A stretch of 64,000 nt of DNA from Robertkochia aurantiaca (lineage in GTDB: Bacteria > Bacteroidota > Bacteroidia > Flavobacteriales > Flavobacteriaceae). Under the pieces are notes generated by a model. It saw only the letters and a program-made list of their open reading frames with translations. It was not told the DNA's origin and did not search any database. The position numbers and the translations under genes were made by a program. Shown one piece after another: positions 44,201 through 53,121 of this stretch. The stretch covers positions 186,001-250,000 of the forward strand of contig NZ_JAINZS010000002.1 of the NCBI RefSeq assembly GCF_020166495.1. Reading direction: 5' to 3'. The number at the start of each line of letters is the position of its first letter. The stretch's first letter is position 1.

Positions 44201-44880
44201 TGGCAGGTTTCGATGTCAAAGACGTTCATATGACAGACCTGATCGAAGGCAGGGAGAATCTTGAAGACATTCAGTTCATCGCAGCTGTAGGCGGATTTTC
44301 AAATTCAGATGTGTTAGGCAGTGCGAAAGGCTGGGCAGGAGCTTTTCTTTATAATGAAAAAGCAAACAGCAGTTTGAAGAAATTCTTCGATCGCGAAGAC
44401 ACGCTTTCCCTGGGTGTTTGTAATGGTTGTCAGCTTTTCGTAGAACTGGGACTGATCAATCCTGAACATGACGAAAAGCCAAAAATGCTCCACAATGACT
44501 CCCATAAATTCGAATGTAACTTCACTTCGGTTCACATTGAAGAGAACAATTCGGTCATGCTGGGCAGTCTCGCGGGAAGCACCCTGGGAATATGGGCAGC
44601 GCATGGTGAAGGCAAGTTTCATCTTCCGAAGGCAAAAGACCAGTACAACATCGTGGGAACCTATGCCTACGAAGGTTATCCGGCCAATCCGAACGGCTCT
44701 GATTTTAACACGGCAATGATGACCGACGAGACGGGAAGACACCTGGTTATGATGCCGCACCTTGAGCGTTCCACCTTCCCCTGGAACTGGGGCTACTACC
44801 CGGAAGGACGTAAGGACGAGGTTTCACCATGGCTTGAGGCCTTTGTAAATGCCAGAAAATGGCTGGAATCGAAACGCTAA
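41215..44880 (+). CDS. purL: Phosphoribosylformylglycinamidine synthase, large single-chain form
   Basis: 1,221 residues. Converts FGAR, glutamine and ATP to FGAM in purine synthesis. The protein combines PurS-like N-terminal, linker, two AIR-synthase-like FGAM domains ([29 protein letters not shown] near 243) and a class I glutaminase with nucleophile Cys in [14 protein letters not shown] (about 1066) and HGEGKFHLP. This is the proteobacterial/eukaryotic-type fused enzyme, not the split PurSQL of Gram-positives. Monocistronic, with a promoter element, a leader palindrome and a strong terminator. Confidence 0.97.
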   Translation: [1221 protein letters not shown]

Positions 44881-44904
44881 AATAACCCAATCATCTTAAT
44901 TATT

Positions 44905-44935
44905 AAGGAGTTGTCAATAAACAACTCCTTTTTTT
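44905..44935 (+). terminator. Rho-independent terminator of purL
   Basis: AAGGAGTTGT / ACAACTCCTT perfect 10-bp stem, loop CAATAA, followed by seven T. Confidence 0.93.
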
Positions 44936-44999
44936 ATGGTTAGCTTTGAAAAAAGGTTGTAATTTTTATAATTTGCAAAACTGTTAAAAACCGAAAATA

Positions 45000-46781
45000 A
45001 TGAACAAGGTTACCCGTTTATTTGACTTTCCATATTACCAACTGGAAAAATTTAATCTTAAGAATGCCTTAGTTACGAAATATGGAGATGAGTGGGTCAG
45101 TACCAGCTCGGCCGAATATGTCGAAAAAGCGAACACCATAAGCCGGGCCCTGCTGCGTCTGGGTGTACAACCTAACGACAAGATCGCCATCATATCTTCT
45201 ACCAACCGTACTGAATGGCATATTATGGATATCGGCATCCTGCAGCTGGGAGCCCAGAACGTACCTGTATACCCTACCATATCTGAAGAAGATTATGAGT
45301 ACATTCTGAATCACTCAGAATCTACCTATTGTTTTGTATCAGACAAGGAAGTGCTTGATAAGGTCAATGCGATCAAAGACAAGGTTGCCAGCCTAAAGGG
45401 CATCTATACCTTCGACGAGATCAAAGGGGAACACAACTGGAAAGAACTCCTGGAAATGGGGGCAGATGCCTCAAACCAGGATGAAGTTGAGAAACGCAAG
45501 GCAAAGGTGGGGCCCGATGACCTGGCCACCATCATCTATACCTCCGGGACCACCGGGAGACCCAAAGGTGTTATGCTGAGCCATGACAACATCGTTTCGA
45601 ATGTACTGGCCAGCGAAGAGCGGGTACCATTATCTTCAGACGATTCGGCACTCAGCTTTCTGCCCATCTGCCACATATTTGAAAGAATGGTGGTATATCT
45701 CTACCAATACTGCGGGATCAATATCTATTTCGCAGAATCCCTTGAAAAAATAAGCGATAACCTTAAGGAGATAAAGCCGGAAGTGATGACCGTGGTGCCA
45801 CGACTTCTGGAGAAAGTCTACGATAAGATCATCGAAAAAGGCGCTGCCCTTGAAGGATTGAAGAAGCGTCTGTTCTTCTGGGCGGTGGAAACCGGACTGG
45901 AATTCGAACCCTACAATGCCAATGGTGCCTGGTACGGTATGAAACTGGCCCTGGCGCGCAAACTTATCTTTAGTAAATGGCAGGAAGCCCTGGGTGGAAA
46001 CCTGAAAATACTGGTAAGCGGAAGCGCTGCCCTGCAACCTAGACTGGCCCGTGTTTTTGCCGCAGCGCAAATGCCTGTTATGGAAGGATACGGTCTTACC
46101 GAAACTTCCCCGGTAATCGCTGTGAACGATGAAAGAAACAGAGGTTGGAAGATCGGAACCGTTGGCCGGGTTATCACCGGGGTCGAGGTTAAGATCGCCA
46201 GTGATGGAGAAATCCTTTGCAAGGGACCTAATGTGATGCATGGATATTATAAGGATAAGGAACGAACAGACGAAGTCATCAAAGACGGGTATTTCCATAC
46301 GGGAGATATCGGTGAGTTCGACGATGACGGTTTTCTGAAGATCACCGATCGAAAGAAAGAAATCTTCAAAACCTCAGGTGGAAAATACGTGGCTCCGCAG
46401 CTTATCGAGAACGAGATGAAACAGTCCCGTTTTATAGAGCAGATCATGGTGATCGGAGAAGGCGAGAAAATGCCTGCGGCCCTGATACAACCGAGTTTTG
46501 ATTTCGTTGAAGAATGGGCACGACGCCATGAGATCGATATGGGCCACGATAAAAATGAGATCGTTCAGAACGAACAACTCATTGCACGAATTCAGGAAGA
46601 GGTAGATCGTTTCAACGAGCGATTCGGAAAATGGGAACGTATTAAACGTTTTGAACTTACTCCTGAAGTATGGACCATCGAAGAGGGACATCTGACTCCT
46701 ACCATGAAAATGAAACGAAGAGTCATCAAAGAGAAATATCAGCATCTCTACAATAAGATCTACGAAAAACAGCCGTATTAA
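45000..46781 (+). CDS. fadD: Long-chain acyl-CoA synthetase (AMP-forming)
   Basis: 593 residues. Activates fatty acids with ATP and CoA for beta-oxidation or lipid synthesis. Core motifs are IIYTSGTTGRPKGVML (about 179), GYGLTETSPV (about 366), YFHTGDIGEFDDDGFLKITDRKKEIFKTSGGKYVAP (about 434-470) and the C-terminal lysine in GHLTPTMKMKRR. The sequence is closest in style to FACL/ACSL-type synthetases. Followed by its own terminator, but the next operon encodes beta-oxidation enzymes, which links the functions. Confidence 0.93.
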   Translation: MNKVTRLFDFPYYQLEKFNLKNALVTKYGDEWVSTSSAEYVEKANTISRALLRLGVQPNDKIAIISSTNRTEWHIMDIGILQLGAQNVPVYPTISEEDYEYILNHSESTYCFVSDKEVLDKVNAIKDKVASLKGIYTFDEIKGEHNWKELLEMGADASNQDEVEKRKAKVGPDDLATIIYTSGTTGRPKGVMLSHDNIVSNVLASEERVPLSSDDSALSFLPICHIFERMVVYLYQYCGINIYFAESLEKISDNLKEIKPEVMTVVPRLLEKVYDKIIEKGAALEGLKKRLFFWAVETGLEFEPYNANGAWYGMKLALARKLIFSKWQEALGGNLKILVSGSAALQPRLARVFAAAQMPVMEGYGLTETSPVIAVNDERNRGWKIGTVGRVITGVEVKIASDGEILCKGPNVMHGYYKDKERTDEVIKDGYFHTGDIGEFDDDGFLKITDRKKEIFKTSGGKYVAPQLIENEMKQSRFIEQIMVIGEGEKMPAALIQPSFDFVEEWARRHEIDMGHDKNEIVQNEQLIARIQEEVDRFNERFGKWERIKRFELTPEVWTIEEGHLTPTMKMKRRVIKEKYQHLYNKIYEKQPY

Positions 46782-46814
46782 TCGGCGGCTTAACATTACC
46801 TTTTTTTAACGTAA

Positions 46815-46841
46815 AACTCTCCATTCCGGAGAGTTTTTTTA
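46815..46841 (+). terminator. Rho-independent terminator of the acyl-CoA synthetase gene
   Basis: AACTCTCC / GGAGAGTT stem with loop ATTCC and a T run to 46840. Confidence 0.9.
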
Positions 46842-46893
46842 TTACCTTAAACTTCTAACACCCTGCAAAGCAATCCTTTACAAAAATTAATCC

Positions 46894-46931
46894 ATTTACT
46901 ATGCATGCATAGTAAATTATTTGTATATTTG
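46894..46931 (+). promoter_or_regulatory. MarR-type operator (24-bp perfect palindrome) over the fad promoter
   Basis: ATTTACTATGCA and its exact complement (46894-46917) form an unspaced 24-bp palindrome. TATATTTG, an exact -7 element, follows at 46924-46931, 20 bp before the MarR start. The palindrome covers the -33 region, so binding would block polymerase. The dimer-sized dyad and adjacent MarR gene point to autoregulation. Confidence 0.8.
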
Positions 46932-46951
46932 ACTGAACCACACAGGGATTT

Positions 46952-47398
46952 ATGAAAGATAAGACCATTGATTATGTATTACGGGCGACCTGGCAAGCAG
47001 TAGCCCGGATGTATAACGAGGAAGCCGGAAAATTCGATAGCACCATGTCTACCGGGTTCACCTTATTAAGTATCGATCCTGAAAAGGGGTCAGCCTCCAC
47101 TACCCTCGGCCCCCGTATGGGTATGGAAGCTACAAGTTTGTCCCGCTTGCTGAAGAATATGGAAGAGAAGGGACTTATTGAACGAAAACCGAATCCCGAA
47201 GACGGTCGGGGAGTAATCATTTCCCTCACAGACTTTGGAAAGGAAAAAAGAGCTGTATCACGGGAAGTGGTCTTAAAGTTCAATGAAGCTGTGAGAAACC
47301 ATGTTGACCCACGGGACCTGGAAGGGTTTTATAATGTGGCCATGGTCATTCACGAACTCATCTCAGAAAAGAAAATATACAATCAGGAATCGCAATAA
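46952..47398 (+). CDS. MarR family transcriptional regulator of the fad operon
   Basis: 148 residues. The winged-helix core includes ASTTLGPRMGMEATSLSRLLKNMEEKGLIERKPNPEDGRGVIISLTDFGKE, with recognition helix and wing typical of MarR. N- and C-terminal helices form the dimer interface. First gene of the beta-oxidation operon (20 bp before fadN). A repressor released by an acyl-CoA or fatty acid is the obvious model. That is inferred from context; the ligand is not shown by sequence. Confidence 0.9.
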   Translation: MKDKTIDYVLRATWQAVARMYNEEAGKFDSTMSTGFTLLSIDPEKGSASTTLGPRMGMEATSLSRLLKNMEEKGLIERKPNPEDGRGVIISLTDFGKEKRAVSREVVLKFNEAVRNHVDPRDLEGFYNVAMVIHELISEKKIYNQESQ

Positions 47399-47418
47399 CA
47401 ACAAACATTGAATTCAAA

Positions 47419-49824
47419 ATGACTAGAAGAATTAAAAAGGTTGCGGTAATAGGATCGGGAATCATGGGAAGCGGTATCGCTTGCCATTTTGCCAATATAG
47501 GCGCCGAGGTCCTCTTACTGGATATCACACCTGGAGAACTTAACGATAAGGAAAAAGCAAAGGGTTTAACACTCGATGACAAGACTGTTAAGAACAGGAT
47601 CGTAAACGACAACCTGGCTTCAGCGCTGAAATCAAAACCCTCTCCTATCTATCATAAAGATTTTGCCAATCGTATTTCAACCGGCAACCTTGATGATGAT
47701 CTGCACAAGATAAAAGATGTTGACTGGATCATCGAGGTGGTGGTCGAAAGACTGGATATCAAAAAGAAGGTTTTTGCTCAGATCGAAGAGCATCGTAAGC
47801 CGGGTACCCTGATCACTTCAAATACGTCAGGAATACCCATTCAATTTATGAATGAAGGCAGAAGTGAAGATTTCCGCAAGCATTTTGCAGTAACTCACTT
47901 TTTTAATCCTCCTCGTTATCTGAAGCTTTTTGAAGTGGTGCCGGGTCCTGACTGCAAACAGGAGGTTACTGACTTTTTGATGAAATACGGAGAAAAATTT
48001 CTCGGTAAGACATCGGTTCTGGCCAAAGACACCCCTGCCTTCATCGGAAACCGTATCGGTATTTTCGGCATCATGAGCCTTTTCCACCAGGTGAAGGAAA
48101 TGGGCCTGACCGTAGAGGAGGTAGATAAACTTACAGGGCCCGTGATCGGAAGACCGAAATCTGCCACTTTCAGAACAGTAGACGTGGTAGGGCTTGATAC
48201 TTTGGTTCACGTAGCTAACGGACTTTATGAGAATTGTCCGGAAGATGAGGCCCATGACCTGTTCAAACTGCCCGATTTCATACAGACCATGATGGATAAC
48301 AAATGGCTGGGAAGTAAAACCGGCCAGGGGTTTTATAAAAAAGTAAAAAAAGATGACGGAAGCAGTGAAATTCTTTCACTGGATCTGGACTCGATGGAAT
48401 ATACCCCCACTAAAAAGGCCAGTTTTGCAACGCTGGAACTCACCAAGACCATCGATAAGGTGAACGACCGTTTCTCTGTTCTGGTCGACGGAAAAGATAA
48501 AGCAGGAGAGTTCTATCGCAAAAACTTCGCCGCACTCTTCGCCTATTGCCAGAACCGAATTCCCGAAATCTCAGATGAGCTATATCGTATAGACGATGCT
48601 ATGAGAGCCGGATTCGGATGGGAAACCGGTCCGTTCGAGATCTGGGATGCCGTAGGGGTGAAAAAAGGAATCGAACTGATGAAGGCAGAAGGCAAGGAGC
48701 CTGCAGCCTGGGTACAAGACATGCTCGATGCCGGAGTTGAGTCGTTCTACACTGTTAAAGAGGGAGCGACCTACTATTACGACATCCCTTCTAAAAAACA
48801 TGTGAAAAAACCAGGACAGGACGCCTTTATTATTCTCGACAACATTCGCAAGAGCAAAGAGGTATGGAAGAACAGCGGTGCTGTGATCGAAGACCTCGGA
48901 GACGGAATTCTCAACATAGAGTTCCAGTCAAAAATGAACAGCCTCGGCGGTGATGTGATCACTGCCCTTAATAAGGCTATCGATCTGGCCGAAAAAGACT
49001 ATCAGGGACTGGTGGTCGGTAACCAGGGATCGAACTTCTCAGTGGGTGCCAATATCGGGATGATCTTCATGATGGCCGTAGAACAGGAATATGACGAATT
49101 GAATATGGCGATCAAGATGTTCCAGGATACCATGATGCGCATGCGTTATTCTGCCATCCCCACCATTGCTGCTCCTCATGGAATGACTCTTGGAGGAGGC
49201 TGTGAGCTGTCGATGCACGCCGATAAGGTGGTGGCCGCTGCAGAAACCTATATGGGTCTGGTCGAATTCGGAGTAGGTGTGATTCCCGGAGGTGGAGGAT
49301 CCAAAGAAATGACTCTCAGAGCTTCAGATACCTTCAGGAAGAACGATGTTGAGCTCAATGTACTGCAGGAATACTTCCTGACCATCGGTATGGCAAAAGT
49401 ATCTACCTCAGCACATGAAGCCTTCGATCTGGGCGTACTCCAAAAAGGAAAAGACGTGGTTGTGGTCAATAAAGACAGGCAGATAGCCGAAGCTAAAAAA
49501 CACGCCTTATTAATGGCAGAAGCGGGTTATACCCAAAAGCCGATGCGTAAAGATATCAAGGTCCTCGGAAAACAGGCCCTGGGAATGTTCCTGGTAGGTA
49601 CTGATTCGATGGAAGCCGGACATTATATCTCTGAACACGATAAGAAGATAGCCAATAAGCTGGCATACGTAATGGCAGGTGGAGATCTCTCTGAACCTAA
49701 TTATGTAAGCGAGCAATACCTGCTCGATCTGGAGCGGGAAGCCTTCCTTTCTTTGTGTACCGAAAGAAAGACACTCGAACGTCTGCAGCACATGCTTAAG
49801 AAAGGTAAACCGTTACGTAATTAA
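47419..49824 (+). CDS. fadN: 3-hydroxyacyl-CoA dehydrogenase / enoyl-CoA hydratase, FadN type
   Basis: 801 residues. The NAD-binding GSGIMGSGIACHFANIGAE is at residues 12-30, followed by the dehydrogenase C-terminal domains (FIGNRIGIFG; GFGWETGPFEIWDAVG). The crotonase domain comes last (about 490-680: NFSVGANIGMI, GMTLGGGCELSMHADKVVAAAETYMGLVEFGVGVIPGGGG). The order, dehydrogenase then hydratase, is reversed relative to E. coli FadB and equals Bacillus subtilis FadN. Catalyses steps two and three of the beta-oxidation cycle in the cytosol. Followed by thiolase after 29 bp. Confidence 0.94.
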   Translation: MTRRIKKVAVIGSGIMGSGIACHFANIGAEVLLLDITPGELNDKEKAKGLTLDDKTVKNRIVNDNLASALKSKPSPIYHKDFANRISTGNLDDDLHKIKDVDWIIEVVVERLDIKKKVFAQIEEHRKPGTLITSNTSGIPIQFMNEGRSEDFRKHFAVTHFFNPPRYLKLFEVVPGPDCKQEVTDFLMKYGEKFLGKTSVLAKDTPAFIGNRIGIFGIMSLFHQVKEMGLTVEEVDKLTGPVIGRPKSATFRTVDVVGLDTLVHVANGLYENCPEDEAHDLFKLPDFIQTMMDNKWLGSKTGQGFYKKVKKDDGSSEILSLDLDSMEYTPTKKASFATLELTKTIDKVNDRFSVLVDGKDKAGEFYRKNFAALFAYCQNRIPEISDELYRIDDAMRAGFGWETGPFEIWDAVGVKKGIELMKAEGKEPAAWVQDMLDAGVESFYTVKEGATYYYDIPSKKHVKKPGQDAFIILDNIRKSKEVWKNSGAVIEDLGDGILNIEFQSKMNSLGGDVITALNKAIDLAEKDYQGLVVGNQGSNFSVGANIGMIFMMAVEQEYDELNMAIKMFQDTMMRMRYSAIPTIAAPHGMTLGGGCELSMHADKVVAAAETYMGLVEFGVGVIPGGGGSKEMTLRASDTFRKNDVELNVLQEYFLTIGMAKVSTSAHEAFDLGVLQKGKDVVVVNKDRQIAEAKKHALLMAEAGYTQKPMRKDIKVLGKQALGMFLVGTDSMEAGHYISEHDKKIANKLAYVMAGGDLSEPNYVSEQYLLDLEREAFLSLCTERKTLERLQHMLKKGKPLRN

Positions 49825-49853
49825 TCAAGGTACGAACAGATCAAAAAAACAGA

Positions 49854-51047
49854 ATGATGAAAAACAAAACAGCATATATCGTTAAAGCTTACCGAACCGC
49901 AGTGGGAAAGGCACCCAAAGGTGTTTTCCGCTTTAAGCGGCCGGATGAACTGGCAGCCGAAACCATCGAATACATGATGAAGGAATTGCCTGATTTCGAC
50001 AAAACCCGTATCGACGATGTGATCGTGGGAAATGCCATGCCCGAAGCCGAACAGGGTTTGAACGTGGGACGACTCATTTCACTCATGGGACTCAAAATCG
50101 AAGATGTACCCGGGGTAACGGTTAACCGCTATTGCGCCTCAGGACTGGAAACCATCGGAATCGCCACTGCCAAAATTCAAAACGGGATGGCAGATTGTAT
50201 CATAGCCGGTGGAGCAGAAAGCATGAGTTATATTCCTATGGGAGGTTACAAGCCCGTACCCGATTATAAAGTGGCTAAAGCAGGAAACGAAGATTATTAC
50301 TGGGGAATGGGGCTTACTGCTGAAGCAGTGGCTGAACAGTTCAAGGTCTCAAGAGAAGACCAGGATGAGTTTGCCTATAATTCTCATATGAAGGCCCTGA
50401 AGGCTATCAAGGAAGGAAAATTCGATGGCCAGATCGTACCCATTGATATCGAGCAGACCTATGTCAATGACGAAGGAAAGAAGACGACTAAGAACTATAC
50501 GGTCGATACCGATGAAGGCCCGCGTGCTGACACTTCAAAAGAAGCGCTTGCCAGGTTAAAGCCGGTTTTCGCCCAGGGAGGAAGTGTGACGGCAGGGAAC
50601 TCTTCTCAAATGAGTGATGGAGCCGCCTTCGTGATGGTTATGAGCGAAGAAATGGTGAAGGAACTGAACCTGGAACCTGTAGCACGACTGGTATCGTATG
50701 CAGCTGTTGGTGTCGAACCCCGTATTATGGGAATCGGCCCTGTAAAGGCTGTACCAAAGGCCCTTGAACAGGCAGGAATGAAACTGGACCAGATCGACCT
50801 GATCGAACTCAATGAAGCATTTGCATCTCAATCACTCGCTGTGATCAGAGAGCTGGGACTCAACCCTGACATCGTCAATGTAAACGGAGGAGCCATCGCC
50901 CTGGGTCACCCGCTGGGATGTACAGGAGCCAAACTTTCTGTACAGCTCTTTGACGAAATGCGAAGAAGAAATAATAAATACGGTATCGTAACCATGTGTG
51001 TGGGAACCGGACAGGGAGCTGCCGGCGTCTACGAACTGCTGAACTGA
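49854..51047 (+). CDS. fadA: Acetyl-CoA C-acyltransferase (thiolase)
   Basis: 397 residues (ATGATG start; the second Met is equally possible). The acyl-accepting Cys is in NRYCASGLETIG (about 95), with the GHPLGCTGA His (about 353) and the final Cys in MCVGTGQGAAG (about 382). Thiolysis of 3-ketoacyl-CoA completes each beta-oxidation turn. Gene order MarR-fadN-fadA-fadE makes a complete cycle. Confidence 0.95.
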   Translation: MMKNKTAYIVKAYRTAVGKAPKGVFRFKRPDELAAETIEYMMKELPDFDKTRIDDVIVGNAMPEAEQGLNVGRLISLMGLKIEDVPGVTVNRYCASGLETIGIATAKIQNGMADCIIAGGAESMSYIPMGGYKPVPDYKVAKAGNEDYYWGMGLTAEAVAEQFKVSREDQDEFAYNSHMKALKAIKEGKFDGQIVPIDIEQTYVNDEGKKTTKNYTVDTDEGPRADTSKEALARLKPVFAQGGSVTAGNSSQMSDGAAFVMVMSEEMVKELNLEPVARLVSYAAVGVEPRIMGIGPVKAVPKALEQAGMKLDQIDLIELNEAFASQSLAVIRELGLNPDIVNVNGGAIALGHPLGCTGAKLSVQLFDEMRRRNNKYGIVTMCVGTGQGAAGVYELLN

Positions 51048-51086
51048 TACCCCCGTAAGAGAATCAAAAAACAAAAATTTTAAGAA

Positions 51087-52889
51087 ATGGAAACTATAAA
51101 ACGAGACATAACAAGAGGCGGACAATTCCTGGTCAAGGAAACCAAAGCCGAAGATGTGTTCACTCCTGAAGATTTTACCGAGGAGCAGCAGATGATGAAG
51201 GAATCGGTGCAGGAATTCGTTGACCGCGAAGTATGGCCGAAAAAGGAAGAATTCGAAAAGAAGAACTACAAGCTTACCGAAGAGATCATGGAAAAGATCG
51301 GGGAGCTGGGACTTTTAGGAGTTGCAGTACCTGAAGAATACGGCGGACTCGGAATGGGGTTTGTTTCAACCATGATGGTATGTGATTATATTTCAGGAGC
51401 GACCGGGTCTCTGGCTACCGCTTTTGGTGCTCATACAGGAATCGGAACATTACCGATCCTCCTCTATGGTAACGAAGAACAAAAGCAAAAATATGTACCC
51501 AAACTGGCCACCGGTGAATGGTTTGGTGCTTACTGCCTAACTGAACCAGGTGCCGGTTCTGATGCCAACAGCGGAAAGACCAAAGCTGTATTGACAGAAG
51601 ACGGGAAGCATTATCTGATCAGCGGACAGAAGATGTGGATTTCCAATGCCGGGTTTGCAGATGTATTTATCGTATTCGCCCGTATTGAAGATGACAAGTA
51701 CATCACTGGGTTTATCGTTGAGAACGACCCTGATAACGGCATCACCATGGGGGAAGAAGAAAAGAAACTCGGTATTCACTCCTCTTCCACCCGACAGGTA
51801 TTCTTCAATGATACCAAAGTACCGGTAGAGAATATGCTTTCTGAGCGCGGTAACGGATTCAAGATCGCTATGAATGCCCTCAACGTTGGTCGTATCAAGC
51901 TGGCAGCCGCTTGTCTTGATGCTCAGAGAAGGGTGATCGGAGAGTCGGTGCGTTATGCCAATGAAAGAGTTCAGTTTAAAACTCCGATCGCTCAGTTTGG
52001 TGCCATCAAGTCAAAACTGGCTGAAATGGCCACCGGTTGCTATGTAGATGAATCTGCTTCTTACCGTGCGGCAAAAGATATCGAAGATCGTATCGCCATG
52101 CGACATGAAGAAGGTGCTTCTCACCAGGAAGCAGAATTGAAAGGAGTTGAAGAATATGCCATCGAATGTTCCATTCTGAAAGTGGCGGCTTCTGAAGATT
52201 GTCAGGATTGTACCGATGAAGGGATTCAGATATTCGGAGGAATGGGCTTTTCAGCCGATACCCCTATGGAGTCTGCATGGAGAGATGCCCGTATTTCAAG
52301 AATCTATGAAGGTACCAATGAGATCAACCGTATGCTGGCGGTAGGAATGCTGGTTAAGAAAGCCATGAAAGGTCATGTAGACCTGCTCGGACCAGCCATG
52401 AAAGTTCAGGAGGAGCTCATGGGAATTCCCGATATGGAAACTCCGGACTTCTCTGAAGTACTGAGCGAAGAAAAAGCCATGCTCGCTAAACTCAAAAAGG
52501 TTTTCCTGATGGTTGCCGGAGCCGGAGTTCAGAAGTATGGACCTCAGCTTGAAGAACATCAGCAGCTGCTTATGGCCGCAGCCGATATTCTTATCGAGAT
52601 CTATATGGCCGAATCAGCCATACTGAGAACAGAGAAAAATGTGAAGCGTTTTGGAGAGGAAGCTCAGAAAGAGCAGATCGCCATGGCAAAACTGAATCTC
52701 TTCCATGCAGTGGAAAAGATCAATACCCGAGCAAAGGAAGGAATCGGCTCTTTTGCTGAAGGTGATGAGCAACGAATGATGCTCATGGGACTGAAGCGAT
52801 TCACCAAATATGTGAATCTGCCAAACCTGGTGGAGCTTCGAAACACCATCGCTGAGAAACTCACTTCCGAGAATAAATATTGTTTTTAA
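51087..52889 (+). CDS. fadE: Acyl-CoA dehydrogenase
   Basis: 600 residues. The three-domain ACAD core is present: FTEEQQMMKESVQEFVDREVWP, FGAYCLTEPGAGSDANSGKTKA (about 150, the flavin- and substrate-binding strand) and QIFGGMGFSADTPMESAWRDARISRIYEGTNEINRML (about 390-425). An extra C-terminal helical domain of about 150 residues is typical of the FadE/VLCAD-like subgroup found with fadN and fadA. Introduces the trans-2 double bond using FAD. Last gene of the operon, before a good terminator. Confidence 0.94.
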   Translation: METIKRDITRGGQFLVKETKAEDVFTPEDFTEEQQMMKESVQEFVDREVWPKKEEFEKKNYKLTEEIMEKIGELGLLGVAVPEEYGGLGMGFVSTMMVCDYISGATGSLATAFGAHTGIGTLPILLYGNEEQKQKYVPKLATGEWFGAYCLTEPGAGSDANSGKTKAVLTEDGKHYLISGQKMWISNAGFADVFIVFARIEDDKYITGFIVENDPDNGITMGEEEKKLGIHSSSTRQVFFNDTKVPVENMLSERGNGFKIAMNALNVGRIKLAAACLDAQRRVIGESVRYANERVQFKTPIAQFGAIKSKLAEMATGCYVDESASYRAAKDIEDRIAMRHEEGASHQEAELKGVEEYAIECSILKVAASEDCQDCTDEGIQIFGGMGFSADTPMESAWRDARISRIYEGTNEINRMLAVGMLVKKAMKGHVDLLGPAMKVQEELMGIPDMETPDFSEVLSEEKAMLAKLKKVFLMVAGAGVQKYGPQLEEHQQLLMAAADILIEIYMAESAILRTEKNVKRFGEEAQKEQIAMAKLNLFHAVEKINTRAKEGIGSFAEGDEQRMMLMGLKRFTKYVNLPNLVELRNTIAEKLTSENKYCF

Positions 52890-52937
52890 TTGTCTCTAAA
52901 TCTGATATAGGTTTTAGAATTTAGTTGTTTGTTAAGG

Positions 52938-52968
52938 CCGCTCCGGGTAAAACCGGGGCGGTTTTTTT
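52938..52968 (+). terminator. Rho-independent terminator of the fad operon
   Basis: CCGCTCCGG / CCGGGGCGG stem (one G-U pair) with an AT loop, then seven T. Confidence 0.9.
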
Positions 52969-52984
52969 GTTTTATAGGGATGAG

Positions 52985-53024
52985 GGTATGGGGGTATGGA
53001 GGTATGGAGGTATGGAGGTATGGG
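52985..53024. repeat. 8-bp tandem array, unit GGTATGGR, 5 copies
   Basis: Units read GGTATGGG, three times GGTATGGA, then GGTATGGG, without gaps. Non-coding, just after the fad terminator. It is the same unit family, in reverse complement, as the array at 63519-63590. Confidence 0.9.
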
Positions 53025-53083
53025 GCTATCGGCTAACAGCTATCACTGAACCTTTTCCTGTAAATAAATATCCATTCCCGACT

Positions 53084-53110
53084 CTCTATTCTCTATTCTC
53101 TATTCTCTAT
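53084..53110. repeat. 7-bp tandem array, unit CTCTATT, about 4 copies
   Basis: Three perfect copies and one nearly complete copy; its reverse complement is TAGAGAA, one base different from the TAGAGAG array at 61619. Confidence 0.85.
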
Positions 53111-53121
53111 ACCCTACTTCC

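Noticed and set aside
52925-53121. Small coding gene after the fad operon
   Set aside because: The frame runs through a terminator hairpin and two tandem arrays, which argues against coding.
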